Positions 17,234 to 25,626 of a stretch of DNA of 64,000 nucleotides are shown one piece after another (the stretch's first letter is position 1; each line of letters opens with the position of its first letter). This DNA comes from Anaerolineaceae bacterium (GTDB taxonomy: Bacteria > Chloroflexota > Anaerolineae > Aggregatilineales > Phototrophicaceae), in contig JACKCH010000013.1 of the NCBI GenBank assembly GCA_020634115.1, positions 1-64,000 on the forward strand, read 5' to 3'. The notes beneath the pieces were generated by a model. It searched no databases. It was not told the origin of the DNA and was given only the letters and a program-made list of their open reading frames with translations. The position numbers and the translations under genes were made by a program.

Positions 17234-19423
17234 TCACCGTAAGAATGCCTCGTGCAAGCCCCCGTCTACGCTGAAGATTTGCCCGGTGGTTTTGCCGAAG
17301 GCTGCCGTACTCAGCAGGTAGGCCATTTCCGCCTGGTCTTCCGGGGTGATCGGCAGCTTGATGAGCGTCCGGCTGGCGTAGAAGTTTTCCAGTTTAGCCC
17401 GCAGTGCCTCGGTGTCTTCCGCTTCGCTGTAGGGGATGTGATACTTCGCCAGTGAACCCATCACCCGGTCACGCGGGAACATGCTGCTGCCGGCCAGCAC
17501 CGTCGCCGGAGCCAGCCCGTTGACCCGCACCAGGGGCGCCAGTTCAATCGCCATTTCGCGCACCAGATGGTTCGCCGCCGCCTTACTGGTGTCATAGGCC
17601 AGCGACCCTTTTTTGGAAACCGCCGCGTTGACGCTGGTCGTCAGTACCAGTGACCCGCGCAGCCCCTGGGTTGCCCAGATTTTGCGGGCTTCGTCGCCGA
17701 CGATATAGCCGCCCATCACATTCACATCATAGGTGAAGCGCCATTGTTCATCGGTGATATGCCCGTTGGCATCGGGGGAGACAAATACCCCGGCGGTCAC
17801 GATGATATTGTCAATGCCGCCATAGGCGAACAACACCTGATTCAACATGTCGCGCACACTGGCGCGATCCGTCACATTCACACTCAGGGCGATGGCCGGG
17901 CCGCAGCCGGAAATCCCGGTGCCAGCTACGCCAATTCCCAGGCCATAGATGCGGGTGAGCTGGTCGGCAGTAGCCTGAGCCGCGTCCAGATCAATGTCGG
18001 CACAGACGACATGAGCGCCTTCTTTGGCGACCCGCAGCGCCGTCGCTACCCCGATTCCACTGCCCGCGCCGATGATGATGACTACATTCCGCGCCAATGG
18101 CTGTTCCGGCGGCATCCGTTTGAGTTTGGCCTCTTCAAGCAGCCAGTATTCGATGTCGAAGGCTTCCTGACGCGGCAGCGCCACGTAGTCGCCCACCGCT
18201 TCCGCGCCTTTCATGACGGCGACGGCGTTGTTATAAAATTCGGCTGTCACCCGCGATTCACTCTTATTCTTGCCAAACGCGATCATGCCGATACCGGGGA
18301 TCAGGATTACCGTCGGATTGGAATCGCGCATGGCCGGTGAATTGGGATGGTGGCAGGCGTCATAGTAGGCTGCGTAGTCCTGCCGGTACTGTTCCAGCCC
18401 GGCTTCCAACCCGGCAAAGAGCGAGTCGGCGTCCTCAGCCTGTGGATTCCAGTCCACATACAGCGGCTTGATCTTTGTCCGCAGGAAGTGATCCGGGCAG
18501 GATGTCCCCAATTCGGCCAGCCGCGCCGCGTCCTGACTGTTCACAAATTCGAGGATCGTTTCATCAGATTGCAGCGTGCCGATGAACCAGTTTTTCTGCG
18601 ACACCATCCCCCGCAGACGCGGCAGCAGTTCCACCAGCAGGGCATCCCGTTCGGCATCCGGCAGCGGGGCATACTTCGCGCCACCGAAGGTGTTTGCGCC
18701 CTGGTCATGGGCTTCCAGGTAGCGGGCGGCTTTCTCAATCAGCGTCAGGCTGAGTTCATAACATTCCTTGTCATCATCCGCCCAGTTAATCAGGCCGTGT
18801 CCGCCCAGGATAATGCCCTTAATGCCCGGATGGGTGCGGATGGTGTCCTGTAAAACCAGTCCCAGGTCGAAACCGGGCCGCTGCCAGTCAACCCAGACCA
18901 CCTCATCCCCATAGATTTCCTGGGTGAGCGCCGGGCCGTTGCTGCACGCCGCAATCGCAATCACCGCGTTCGGATGGGTGTGATCTACGTGGCGATAGGG
19001 GATAAACGCATGGAGTGGGGTGTCAATCGAACTGGCACGGGGATTCAGGTCATAGACGCAGTGTAGGTACATATTGACCATCTGGTCTTCGATGGCCGTT
19101 TTGACCCCTTTTTCCGGCGCAGCGGCGTAGATCGCTTGTAGGGCAATCAGCTTATCCATGTAGAGTGATGCGAAATTGGCGCGTTTGGCAGTCCGCAAAT
19201 CACCGCCGGAGCCTTTCACCCACATCACGTCTACTGCTTCGCCGGTCAGGGGGTCGGTCATCATGATTTTGGAGGACGTGTTGCCGCCCCCGGTATTTGT
19301 GATCCGCTGGTCAGCGCCCAGGATATTCGAGCGGTAGACCAGCCGCTCCACCGGGTCTAATGCGGCGGCTTGGGTGTCATCCCAGAGATAATGGACGTGC
19401 AAATAGTCTTGAACAGCATACAT
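17234..19423 (-). CDS. rhaEW: Bifunctional rhamnulose-1-phosphate aldolase / L-lactaldehyde dehydrogenase
   Basis: 729-residue fusion like Bacillus RhaEW (YuxG). The N-terminal class II aldolase (about 1-430) has GGGNTSSK at 45-52, zinc ligands H148 and H150 in VDHTHPNA and H209 in GGHGLI; it cleaves rhamnulose-1-phosphate to dihydroxyacetone phosphate and L-lactaldehyde. The C-terminal SDR (about 445-729) has GAGSGIG at 452-458, S597, Y610 and K614 and would oxidise lactaldehyde. The C-terminus FSVDGGLHEAFLR is typical. It is the first enzyme gene after the transporter genes. The fusion confirms that the locus uses the phosphorylated rhamnose pathway. Confidence 0.93.
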   Translation of the reverse strand: MYAVQDYLHVHYLWDDTQAAALDPVERLVYRSNILGADQRITNTGGGNTSSKIMMTDPLTGEAVDVMWVKGSGGDLRTAKRANFASLYMDKLIALQAIYAAAPEKGVKTAIEDQMVNMYLHCVYDLNPRASSIDTPLHAFIPYRHVDHTHPNAVIAIAACSNGPALTQEIYGDEVVWVDWQRPGFDLGLVLQDTIRTHPGIKGIILGGHGLINWADDDKECYELSLTLIEKAARYLEAHDQGANTFGGAKYAPLPDAERDALLVELLPRLRGMVSQKNWFIGTLQSDETILEFVNSQDAARLAELGTSCPDHFLRTKIKPLYVDWNPQAEDADSLFAGLEAGLEQYRQDYAAYYDACHHPNSPAMRDSNPTVILIPGIGMIAFGKNKSESRVTAEFYNNAVAVMKGAEAVGDYVALPRQEAFDIEYWLLEEAKLKRMPPEQPLARNVVIIIGAGSGIGVATALRVAKEGAHVVCADIDLDAAQATADQLTRIYGLGIGVAGTGISGCGPAIALSVNVTDRASVRDMLNQVLFAYGGIDNIIVTAGVFVSPDANGHITDEQWRFTYDVNVMGGYIVGDEARKIWATQGLRGSLVLTTSVNAAVSKKGSLAYDTSKAAANHLVREMAIELAPLVRVNGLAPATVLAGSSMFPRDRVMGSLAKYHIPYSEAEDTEALRAKLENFYASRTLIKLPITPEDQAEMAYLLSTAAFGKTTGQIFSVDGGLHEAFLR

Positions 19424-19515
19424 GGTACTTTTTGTCTCCTCGGTTGTATGCAGAATGCGTTAAGCTCCGATTGGCCTCTTTTCCCTGATGGCCCCTGCAT
19501 CTTCCAATCCATAGC

Positions 19516-20346
19516 TCAGGCCTTGATCGCACCGGAAGTCAGACCGGCGATAAACGTCCGCATACTCACCAGGAACAGGACAACCAGCGGAATCGAACTG
19601 ATGACCGAGGCGGCCATCCCTTGTCCGGGTTCCGGTACGTTGCGGCCAATATAGAAAACCACCAGTTTTAGGGCGACAGTCTGAAGTTCTGGATCGGACA
19701 GCACCAGGCTCGGCCAGATATAGTCGTTCCAGAATAACCAGATCAGAAAAACGCCGATGGCACTCATCACCGGGCGCGCCAGCGGCAGTCCCAGATGTAA
19801 ATACATTTTAAAGAAGCCCGCGCCGTCAATCTGCGCCGACTCAAATAATTCTTTTGGCAGGTTGTAGAAAAAGGTGTACATCACTAGAATGGCAAAACTC
19901 TGACTGGCCGCGTAGGGCAGGATTAACGCCCATCGGGTGTTCGTCAGTTTGAGGTCAACCATCAGCATGAACAATGGGACGAGAATGACCGTTGATGGAA
20001 TCGCCAGCACCGCTAGCACGTAGTAGAACAGGAATTTGCGCCCCCGGAACTCAAAGCGTGCCAGCGCGAAGGCCGTCAGCGAGCCGAAAATCATGACCGC
20101 CGCTACCCCCGTGCCGATGATGATCGTGTTGTTCAGGTAGGTGTTCGACATGAACGACCAGGCCACTTCATAATTGCTGAAATTGAAAGGCAGGGTTGGC
20201 AGGAGTGGCTGCTGCCCGTACTGGAAGAAATCCTTCCCGGAAATGGATAGCATCACGAAGATTGGGAAAAATGTCGGGATAGCAAACAGCAGCAGAATCG
20301 TATGCAGCGGGATGTCATGACGGAGCGTCTTCAGTGCTTGCTTCAT
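19516..20346 (-). CDS. Carbohydrate ABC transporter permease (MalG-like)
   Basis: 276-residue inner-membrane permease of the CUT1 family. Six hydrophobic segments are visible and the EAA loop reads ELFESAQIDGAGFFKMYLHLGLP in the cytoplasmic coupling position. The C-terminal FIAGLTSGAIKA is typical of MalG-like subunits. It pairs with the upstream permease and the binding protein. No ATPase gene is present in the cluster, so a shared MsmK/UgpC-type ATPase encoded elsewhere is expected. Confidence 0.92.
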   Translation of the reverse strand: MKQALKTLRHDIPLHTILLLFAIPTFFPIFVMLSISGKDFFQYGQQPLLPTLPFNFSNYEVAWSFMSNTYLNNTIIIGTGVAAVMIFGSLTAFALARFEFRGRKFLFYYVLAVLAIPSTVILVPLFMLMVDLKLTNTRWALILPYAASQSFAILVMYTFFYNLPKELFESAQIDGAGFFKMYLHLGLPLARPVMSAIGVFLIWLFWNDYIWPSLVLSDPELQTVALKLVVFYIGRNVPEPGQGMAASVISSIPLVVLFLVSMRTFIAGLTSGAIKA

Positions 20347-20354
20347 ACGACCCC

Positions 20355-21293
20355 CTAAACCACATCATTACTGGAACGGGTAACACGCAGTTGGATGAGC
20401 GTGACGATCAGCACCAGCGCAAATAACACTGTGCCGATGGCTGACCCGTAGCCCAGGTCAAAATCCCGGTTGATGGCGAGGTACATGCGCAGGCCGGGAA
20501 CCATACTGGCATACCCTGGCCCGCCGTTGGTCATAATCAGGGGGAGTTCAAAGCTGCGCAGCCAGTACACCAGGGTGAGCAACACCAGCAGGCGCATCTG
20601 GGGGCGCAGCAGGGGTAATTCGATGCTGCGAAACCGCCGGAAGCTGCTCGCACCATCCACCTTCGCCGCGTCCAGGACTTCTTGTGGGATGTCCTGGAGA
20701 CCGGCATAGTAGATCAGGAAATTGATTCCCGCGACCCAGGGAAAATTGGTGAAGGCCAACGCGCCCATCACCGCGTTACGGTCCCCCAGCCAGCCGTGCG
20801 CGATTTCGCCCAGGCCAATCGCTCTGAGAATAATATTGATGCCGCCGTCAGTGGAATACATCCAACGCCAGACGAGGATCGTCGCAACCGCTGGAACCAC
20901 AATCGGTACGACGAAGGCCACCCGCCACCAGTATTGCGCGGTCAGGCTCTTCAAACGGAAGATCGTAACCGCCACGATGATCGGAATGGTCGTCACCACC
21001 CCTACGTTAAACAAGGCCAGGAATGCGAGATTTTTGAACGAGTCCAGCAGGCGCTTGTCGGAAAACAGACGCTCGTAATTCTGGAACTCGACCCAGCGCG
21101 CGCCACGTATATCCACATACTGGAACGATGTGATAAACCCTTTGATGGCGGGGTAATAAAAGAAGACCAATAGTAGGATCACAGTGGGCAGTACCAGCAG
21201 GTAGAGCGGGCCCATATGCCGGATATGATCCCAGTTAATGCGTTTTCGGAAGCCTGAGATGATTGTTGTAAGGGATGAATAATTTGCAGACAT
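20355..21293 (-). CDS. Carbohydrate ABC transporter permease (MalF-like)
   Basis: 312-residue CUT1-family permease. After a ~25-residue cytoplasmic N-terminus a first helix (LYLLVLPTVILLLVFFYYPA) is followed by five more; the EAA loop is EVLDAAKVDGASSFRRFRSIELP. MTNGGPGYASM is the usual MalF-type periplasmic motif. It ends 8 bases before the second permease begins. Confidence 0.92.
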   Translation of the reverse strand: MSANYSSLTTIISGFRKRINWDHIRHMGPLYLLVLPTVILLLVFFYYPAIKGFITSFQYVDIRGARWVEFQNYERLFSDKRLLDSFKNLAFLALFNVGVVTTIPIIVAVTIFRLKSLTAQYWWRVAFVVPIVVPAVATILVWRWMYSTDGGINIILRAIGLGEIAHGWLGDRNAVMGALAFTNFPWVAGINFLIYYAGLQDIPQEVLDAAKVDGASSFRRFRSIELPLLRPQMRLLVLLTLVYWLRSFELPLIMTNGGPGYASMVPGLRMYLAINRDFDLGYGSAIGTVLFALVLIVTLIQLRVTRSSNDVV

Positions 21294-21396
21294 AAGCTTC
21301 CCAAAAGTCTTTTTGATTTACAAGGGGCGGCGCGGCTCATTCACGTAGAGCCGCACCGCCAAGATTGTTAGCGGAAATACAGTGTCTTAATCGGGG

Positions 21397-22908
21397 TTAC
21401 TTCCAGGTCGACGTATCCCATTCAGGATGTGCCAGCAGTGTCCGCGCGATGGAGTCTTCAAGCAGCGGTTGGAATTCATCGAAGGCCTCTTCAACGGTCA
21501 TCGCGTCGGCCATGTATTCGGTGAACAGCCGTGACCACTCGCCGTCCAGCGCCCGGTCAAAGGTTGCCCATGCCAGATTGGACGTGCCGTTCTGGTAAGC
21601 GCCCGGCTCAAAGAAACCGCGCAGTTGCACAACCCGTTCTGGGTTATCCGGGAACACTTCTTCAATTGGCGTGCCAGGTGTGAAGCAGGGGATGGGCTGC
21701 GCCGCGCACCATTGTTGAACCTGAGCGGGGGCTGTGACCCACTGTGCCAGGTCACGGGCCATGTCAAGTTGCAGTTCGCCACGATCAAGTGTCGTCAGCG
21801 GGATGAACAGGTAGAGGCTGCCGCTGCCGGCGGAACCCAGGTTGCCCACCCGGCGCGGTGTCACATCGTTGCCGTATTCGTTATCGGCGGCGGTTACGGG
21901 TGGCTCGTAGAACGTACCCCATTCGAAATTGATGTTGGGGTTGTTGGCAATCTGCGCTAAGCGGAGGTTCATGGTGTTGACAATAGCAACCTTGCCTGCT
22001 GCGAATTCGTCAGATTCCGGCGGCGGGGAAAGGAAGTCTGGCTGCCAATACGCTGACCACTCTTTCAGTAGTTTCCAGGTCTCCCCGATACGCGGGTCAC
22101 TGAGGGAGAATTTCCCGGTAACGACACAGTAGACCATTTCCTTGTCGTTCAGGTTGCCGAAGGGGGCTTCAAAGTCACATTCCTGGATGACATCGGCCAT
22201 CAACTGTTCCCGGATTGTCCATTCGGCCCAGTTCCATAGGAAGGCATCCGGCCCGGCCATCGGCATCATGAAGGGGGTATACCCGGCGTCCTGCAACGTC
22301 TGTTGAATCGACATGAATTCGCCCCAGGTCTGCGGCACATCAATCCCAAGTTCGTCAAAAACCGTTTTGTTATAGGCATACGTGGTCACGCCGGTATCCC
22401 CGGAGAGCGTCGGGCCAACTACGCGATGTCCACCGTCGGAAGCGACGGAGTTATTCAACACTAGGCCGTCGAGTGGGAAATCGTCAAACCAGGTCGGATT
22501 GGTGCTGTAGGGATTCGGCTGTGCCAGGTCCTCATTGAAGTTGTAAACCAGGTCAACCGCATTGGTAATATCCGGGCCAGGGAAGTACATCAGCACGATA
22601 TCGGGCAGAGTGCCGGCGAGCAGGTTGGTGTTAATCCAGGCGAACCGTTCCGCAACACCCGTTCCACCGATATACTCGTACTTCAGGGTGACGTTCGGGT
22701 ACATCGCCGCCCATTCCTGGAAAATCTCGTGCATGACGTAGGCATCCGGGCGATCCGTCACCAGGTCAATCTGCCCCCAGACTGCTACCGTCAGTTCACC
22801 AGAGAAATCGGCGCCGTGGGTATCCTGGGCGAGGCTGACCGGTACGACAGCGAGGAGGAGGGTCAACAGTCCGCATAAGACGATCAGTTTAAACCATTTC
22901 TTTTTCAT
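21397..22908 (-). CDS. Extracellular sugar-binding protein of the ABC importer
   Basis: 503-residue family-1 solute-binding protein. The N-terminus MKKKWFKLIVLCGLL..LLAVVPVSLAQD is a signal peptide with a probable AQ-D cleavage; no lipobox Cys is evident after the hydrophobic core. The mature part has the two-lobed pattern with GELTVAVWGQIDL at the start and a hinge-like VTTYAYNKTVFDELGIDVPQTW segment. First gene of the leftward operon, 110 bases from the predicted transcription start. Substrate is probably a rhamnose-containing oligosaccharide, inferred from the cytoplasmic GH78 enzymes. Confidence 0.9.
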   Translation of the reverse strand: MKKKWFKLIVLCGLLTLLLAVVPVSLAQDTHGADFSGELTVAVWGQIDLVTDRPDAYVMHEIFQEWAAMYPNVTLKYEYIGGTGVAERFAWINTNLLAGTLPDIVLMYFPGPDITNAVDLVYNFNEDLAQPNPYSTNPTWFDDFPLDGLVLNNSVASDGGHRVVGPTLSGDTGVTTYAYNKTVFDELGIDVPQTWGEFMSIQQTLQDAGYTPFMMPMAGPDAFLWNWAEWTIREQLMADVIQECDFEAPFGNLNDKEMVYCVVTGKFSLSDPRIGETWKLLKEWSAYWQPDFLSPPPESDEFAAGKVAIVNTMNLRLAQIANNPNINFEWGTFYEPPVTAADNEYGNDVTPRRVGNLGSAGSGSLYLFIPLTTLDRGELQLDMARDLAQWVTAPAQVQQWCAAQPIPCFTPGTPIEEVFPDNPERVVQLRGFFEPGAYQNGTSNLAWATFDRALDGEWSRLFTEYMADAMTVEEAFDEFQPLLEDSIARTLLAHPEWDTSTWK

Positions 22909-22944
22909 ACAAATCTCCTTTTTGGGTGAACGAGACTATTTCAT

Positions 22945-22956
22945 AAACTTTCGTTT
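22945..22956. promoter_or_regulatory. Operator half-site downstream of the rha promoter
   Basis: AAACTTTCGTTT matches one arm of the central inverted repeat at 23070-23093. It lies in the transcribed leader of the leftward operon. A weaker copy, ACTTTCACTT, lies at 23031-23040 inside the leftward promoter. Multiple sites would allow repressor cooperation or looping. Confidence 0.45.
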
Positions 22957-23017
22957 GGTTTTGTTTCCCTCTGAAAAATAACCCGAAAACTGGCGCCATA
23001 TCGCCTACGATACTTAA

Positions 23018-23046
23018 ATTATGGTTTAACACTTTCACTTTGTCAA
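23018..23046 (-). promoter_or_regulatory. Promoter of the leftward rhamnose operon
   Basis: Read on the minus strand: TTGACA (23046-23041) and CATAAT (23023-23018) with a 17-base spacer. The -35 box is a perfect consensus. It drives the solute-binding protein gene and probably everything down to at least 9056. Confidence 0.75.
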
Positions 23047-23069
23047 TAAAATGAAAAAATTCACAAATT

Positions 23070-23093
23070 AAACGAAAGTTTTTACTTTCGTTT
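23070..23093. promoter_or_regulatory. Operator: perfect 10-bp inverted repeat
   Basis: AAACGAAAGT (23070-23079), TTTT spacer, ACTTTCGTTT (23084-23093). The right arm covers the -35 box of the regulator's own promoter and the site lies 24 bases upstream of the rha -35 box. It is the strongest candidate for the DeoR-family protein's binding site, giving autoregulation and control of the divergent operon. Confidence 0.6.
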
Positions 23094-23109
23094 TCAATTC
23101 CGTTATAAT
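23081..23109 (+). promoter_or_regulatory. Promoter of the DeoR-family regulator
   Basis: TTTACT (23081-23086) and a perfect TATAAT (23104-23109) with a 17-base spacer. The -35 box overlaps the inverted-repeat operator. Confidence 0.7.
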
Positions 23110-23173
23110 AGAAACGGAAAGGTGGCAGTGCTTATGGATCACTGGGGCTCTACTAGGAAATAGGCAAAATACC

Positions 23174-23956
23174 ATGACCAATATGGAAGAACGACTGACG
23201 GAGATTTTGCGCCTTCTTGATCGCCGGAGAGAGCGTGTGGACGTTCGTGAACTCGCGGAGTTGACCGGTGTCTCAACGGTTACAATCCGTAATGACCTGA
23301 ACACTCTGGCACGAGAAGGCAAGATCAAGCGGGTTCATGGTGGCGCGGTCCTCGTTCAGGCGAACAAAAGCGATGAATATACCTTCAAGACTCGCCAGCG
23401 CCTGTGCGCTGACCAAAAATACCGTATTGGCACGCTGGCGGCATCCCTCGTCCACGCGATGGATGTAATCCTGCTCGATTCGAGTACAACCGCACTGGCT
23501 GTCGGCCAGGTATTGCAGACTCGTTCTTCTGGGATGGACATCACGATTGTGACGACGGGAATCTGGACGGCGATTGAACTGATGGGGACACAGGGAATTA
23601 ATGTGGTCGTCGCTGGGGGCAACCTGCGCAGCACCACCGGCTCTCTGGTCGGCCCGCTGACGCGCGACTTTTTACGGAAAATCAATATCCGGCGCGCTTT
23701 CCTGGGGGCTTGGGGCGTCACGCTGGAAGAGGGCTTTACCGATACCAACCTGCTGGAAGTCGAACTCAAGCAGATGATCGTCCAACTGGCCGAAGAAGTG
23801 ATTGTCGTCCTGGATAGCAGCAAGTTCGGGGAGATGGGTATTGCGTCTTTCGCTGCTATTGACCAGGTACACTGTGTCATTACTGACGATGCTGCACCTG
23901 CTTCGATTCTGGATGGTCTGCGCGCACAGGGGGTAGAGGTGATGATCGCCCGGTAA
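23174..23956 (+). CDS. DeoR-family transcriptional regulator of the rhamnose locus
   Basis: 260 residues, typical DeoR/GlpR size. The N-terminal winged helix-turn-helix (about 8-58) reads VDVRELAELTGVSTVTIRND followed by the wing KIKRVHGGAVL, a DeoR signature. The C-terminal sensor domain (75-255) has the phosphosugar-binding pattern with LDSSTTALAVGQVL and VVVAGGNLRSTTGSLVGP, and VLDSSKFGEMG. It is divergent from the rhamnose operon and shares a 265-base control region with it, so it most likely represses it; the effector is probably rhamnulose-1-phosphate or rhamnose. Function and effector are inferred from context. Confidence 0.9.
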   Translation: MTNMEERLTEILRLLDRRRERVDVRELAELTGVSTVTIRNDLNTLAREGKIKRVHGGAVLVQANKSDEYTFKTRQRLCADQKYRIGTLAASLVHAMDVILLDSSTTALAVGQVLQTRSSGMDITIVTTGIWTAIELMGTQGINVVVAGGNLRSTTGSLVGPLTRDFLRKINIRRAFLGAWGVTLEEGFTDTNLLEVELKQMIVQLAEEVIVVLDSSKFGEMGIASFAAIDQVHCVITDDAAPASILDGLRAQGVEVMIAR

Positions 23957-23987
23957 GTTTATGCGGGTAGAGAGGGTGTAAAACCAA

Positions 23988-24011
23988 CAAGGGGCTTTAT
24001 GCCCCTTGCTT
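23988..24011. terminator. Terminator hairpin between convergent genes
   Basis: CAAGGGGC (23988-23995) pairs with GCCCCTTG (24001-24008) around a 5-nt loop, followed by CTTT. It separates the DeoR gene from the convergent CpaF gene. The same stem recurs at 30388-30413. Confidence 0.65.
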
Positions 24012-24036
24012 TGATATTCGGTAGTGCGCCGCTGGG

Positions 24037-25503
24037 CTACTTGTTGAATTTGCTTCCGCCGCCAAAGATGCTGCTCGGCAGTTTGAAATTGTTCTCTTTC
24101 AGGCGGTCTTCAAAGTTGGGGCGGAAACCGGATGGTTCCAGCATCCCGCCGCCCGCGTGGGAATACCCCGCTCCAGTCTGCCCCGGTGTGCGGTACACGA
24201 AAATATCTTGAAGCGTGATGTTCTCGCCTTCCATCCCCTGAAGTTCAGTGACCTGGACAATCTTACGGCTGCCGTCCTTCAGTCGGCTCTGCTGGATAAT
24301 CAGGTCCACCGCCCCGGCGATTTGCCGCCGGATAACGCCCACCGGCAAATCCATACCCGCCATCAGACACAGCGTTTCCAGACGTGACGTACAGTCACGC
24401 GGGCTGTTGCTGTGAACGGTAGTCAGTGACCCGTCATGCCCCGTGTTCATAGCCTGGAGCATGTCGAGCGCCTCACCACCACGACATTCACCGACAACAA
24501 TGCGGTCAGGCCGCATCCGCAGCGACCCTTTCACGAGGTCACGAATCGTCAACTGGCCTTCAACCTTTGACCCCGGCAATGGCGGCGCGGTTTCCAGGCT
24601 GACCACATGGCGCTGCGTCAGTTGTAGCTCGGCGGCATCCTCGATTGTCACGATCCGCTCATCACCAGGTATAAACGAACTCAGCACGTTCAGCAGCGTC
24701 GTCTTGCCCGACCCAGTACCACCGGATACCACCGTATTCAAACGCGATACAATACAGGCCTGCAAGAATAGCGCCACATCCTCAGTGAACGAGCCAAAGC
24801 GAATCAGGTCGTTCACGGTCAGGGGTTTGTCAGGGAATTTACGAATGGTGATGGTTGTCCCCCTCAGGGCCGAAGGGGGCATGACGATATGCACGCGGGA
24901 GCCATCTGGCAGGCGGGCATCTACCATCGGGTTCGCCCGGTTCAGTGACCGCTGCAAGGGGCGGACAATACGCTGCGCTGTCCACTGAATATGTTCTTCG
25001 TCGTCAAAAACGATCTCAACCTCTTGCAGCTTGCCGCGCTGTTCCGCAAAAATCATGTCTGCACCGGTCACCATAATTTCGGAGATGTCGCGGTTTTGTA
25101 CCAGCGGCTCAATCGCGCCGAATCCCATCAAATCATTCAGTAGAGATTCAGTCAGCAGCTCATATTCACCCGGAGTCAGGTGGATATTAGCTTTCTGTAT
25201 AATTGTTTTCAGCCGTTCGATCAGGAGGCGTTCTTTTTCTTCGTCGCCACGATGCCACTCATCAGCCTCATCCAGGGCTGCCAGCAGCTTGGCGCGTAAC
25301 TGTTTGCGAAGTTGAGCCAGCTTCGGAGGGGTTTGCCGTTTCGCGGGAATCTCGTATGCCTCCTCCATCAACCCCTGGGCTGCTGCTTTCGGTTCTACTG
25401 GGGGCGCTTCTGCTGCCTGCTTTGCTTCACTCTGTTCGTCCTCCATCTGTGGCGCTGTTCGGCGCGACCCCTGCTCATCCATCCGTTTTAATAAAGATGC
25501 CAT
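24037..25503 (-). CDS. CpaF/TadA-family secretion ATPase
   Basis: 488-residue hexameric ATPase of type II/IV pilus-like secretion systems. A disordered Ala/Glu/Pro-rich N-terminus (about 1-60) precedes a helical domain (65-135), then the N1D segment, Walker A GGTGSGKTT at 261-269, the arginine-rich strand RMRPDRIVVGECRGGEA and the His box MNTGHDGSLTTVHSNSP. All catalytic elements are intact. No other tad/flp genes (pilin, TadB/C, CpaB) are next to it; the neighbours are a regulator and a sensor kinase. Either the partner genes are elsewhere or this ATPase works alone on another machine. Confidence 0.9.
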   Translation of the reverse strand: MASLLKRMDEQGSRRTAPQMEDEQSEAKQAAEAPPVEPKAAAQGLMEEAYEIPAKRQTPPKLAQLRKQLRAKLLAALDEADEWHRGDEEKERLLIERLKTIIQKANIHLTPGEYELLTESLLNDLMGFGAIEPLVQNRDISEIMVTGADMIFAEQRGKLQEVEIVFDDEEHIQWTAQRIVRPLQRSLNRANPMVDARLPDGSRVHIVMPPSALRGTTITIRKFPDKPLTVNDLIRFGSFTEDVALFLQACIVSRLNTVVSGGTGSGKTTLLNVLSSFIPGDERIVTIEDAAELQLTQRHVVSLETAPPLPGSKVEGQLTIRDLVKGSLRMRPDRIVVGECRGGEALDMLQAMNTGHDGSLTTVHSNSPRDCTSRLETLCLMAGMDLPVGVIRRQIAGAVDLIIQQSRLKDGSRKIVQVTELQGMEGENITLQDIFVYRTPGQTGAGYSHAGGGMLEPSGFRPNFEDRLKENNFKLPSSIFGGGSKFNK

Positions 25504-25626
25504 CGTCCACTCCCGAAGTCATTCATCACCCACAGTATTATTGTAAGGGAAATTTCCGTTTTGGAATCGACGGTATCTTAATTATTCGTTTATTTTCTAT
25601 GGAAAAGATATCTCAAAGTTCAAACG

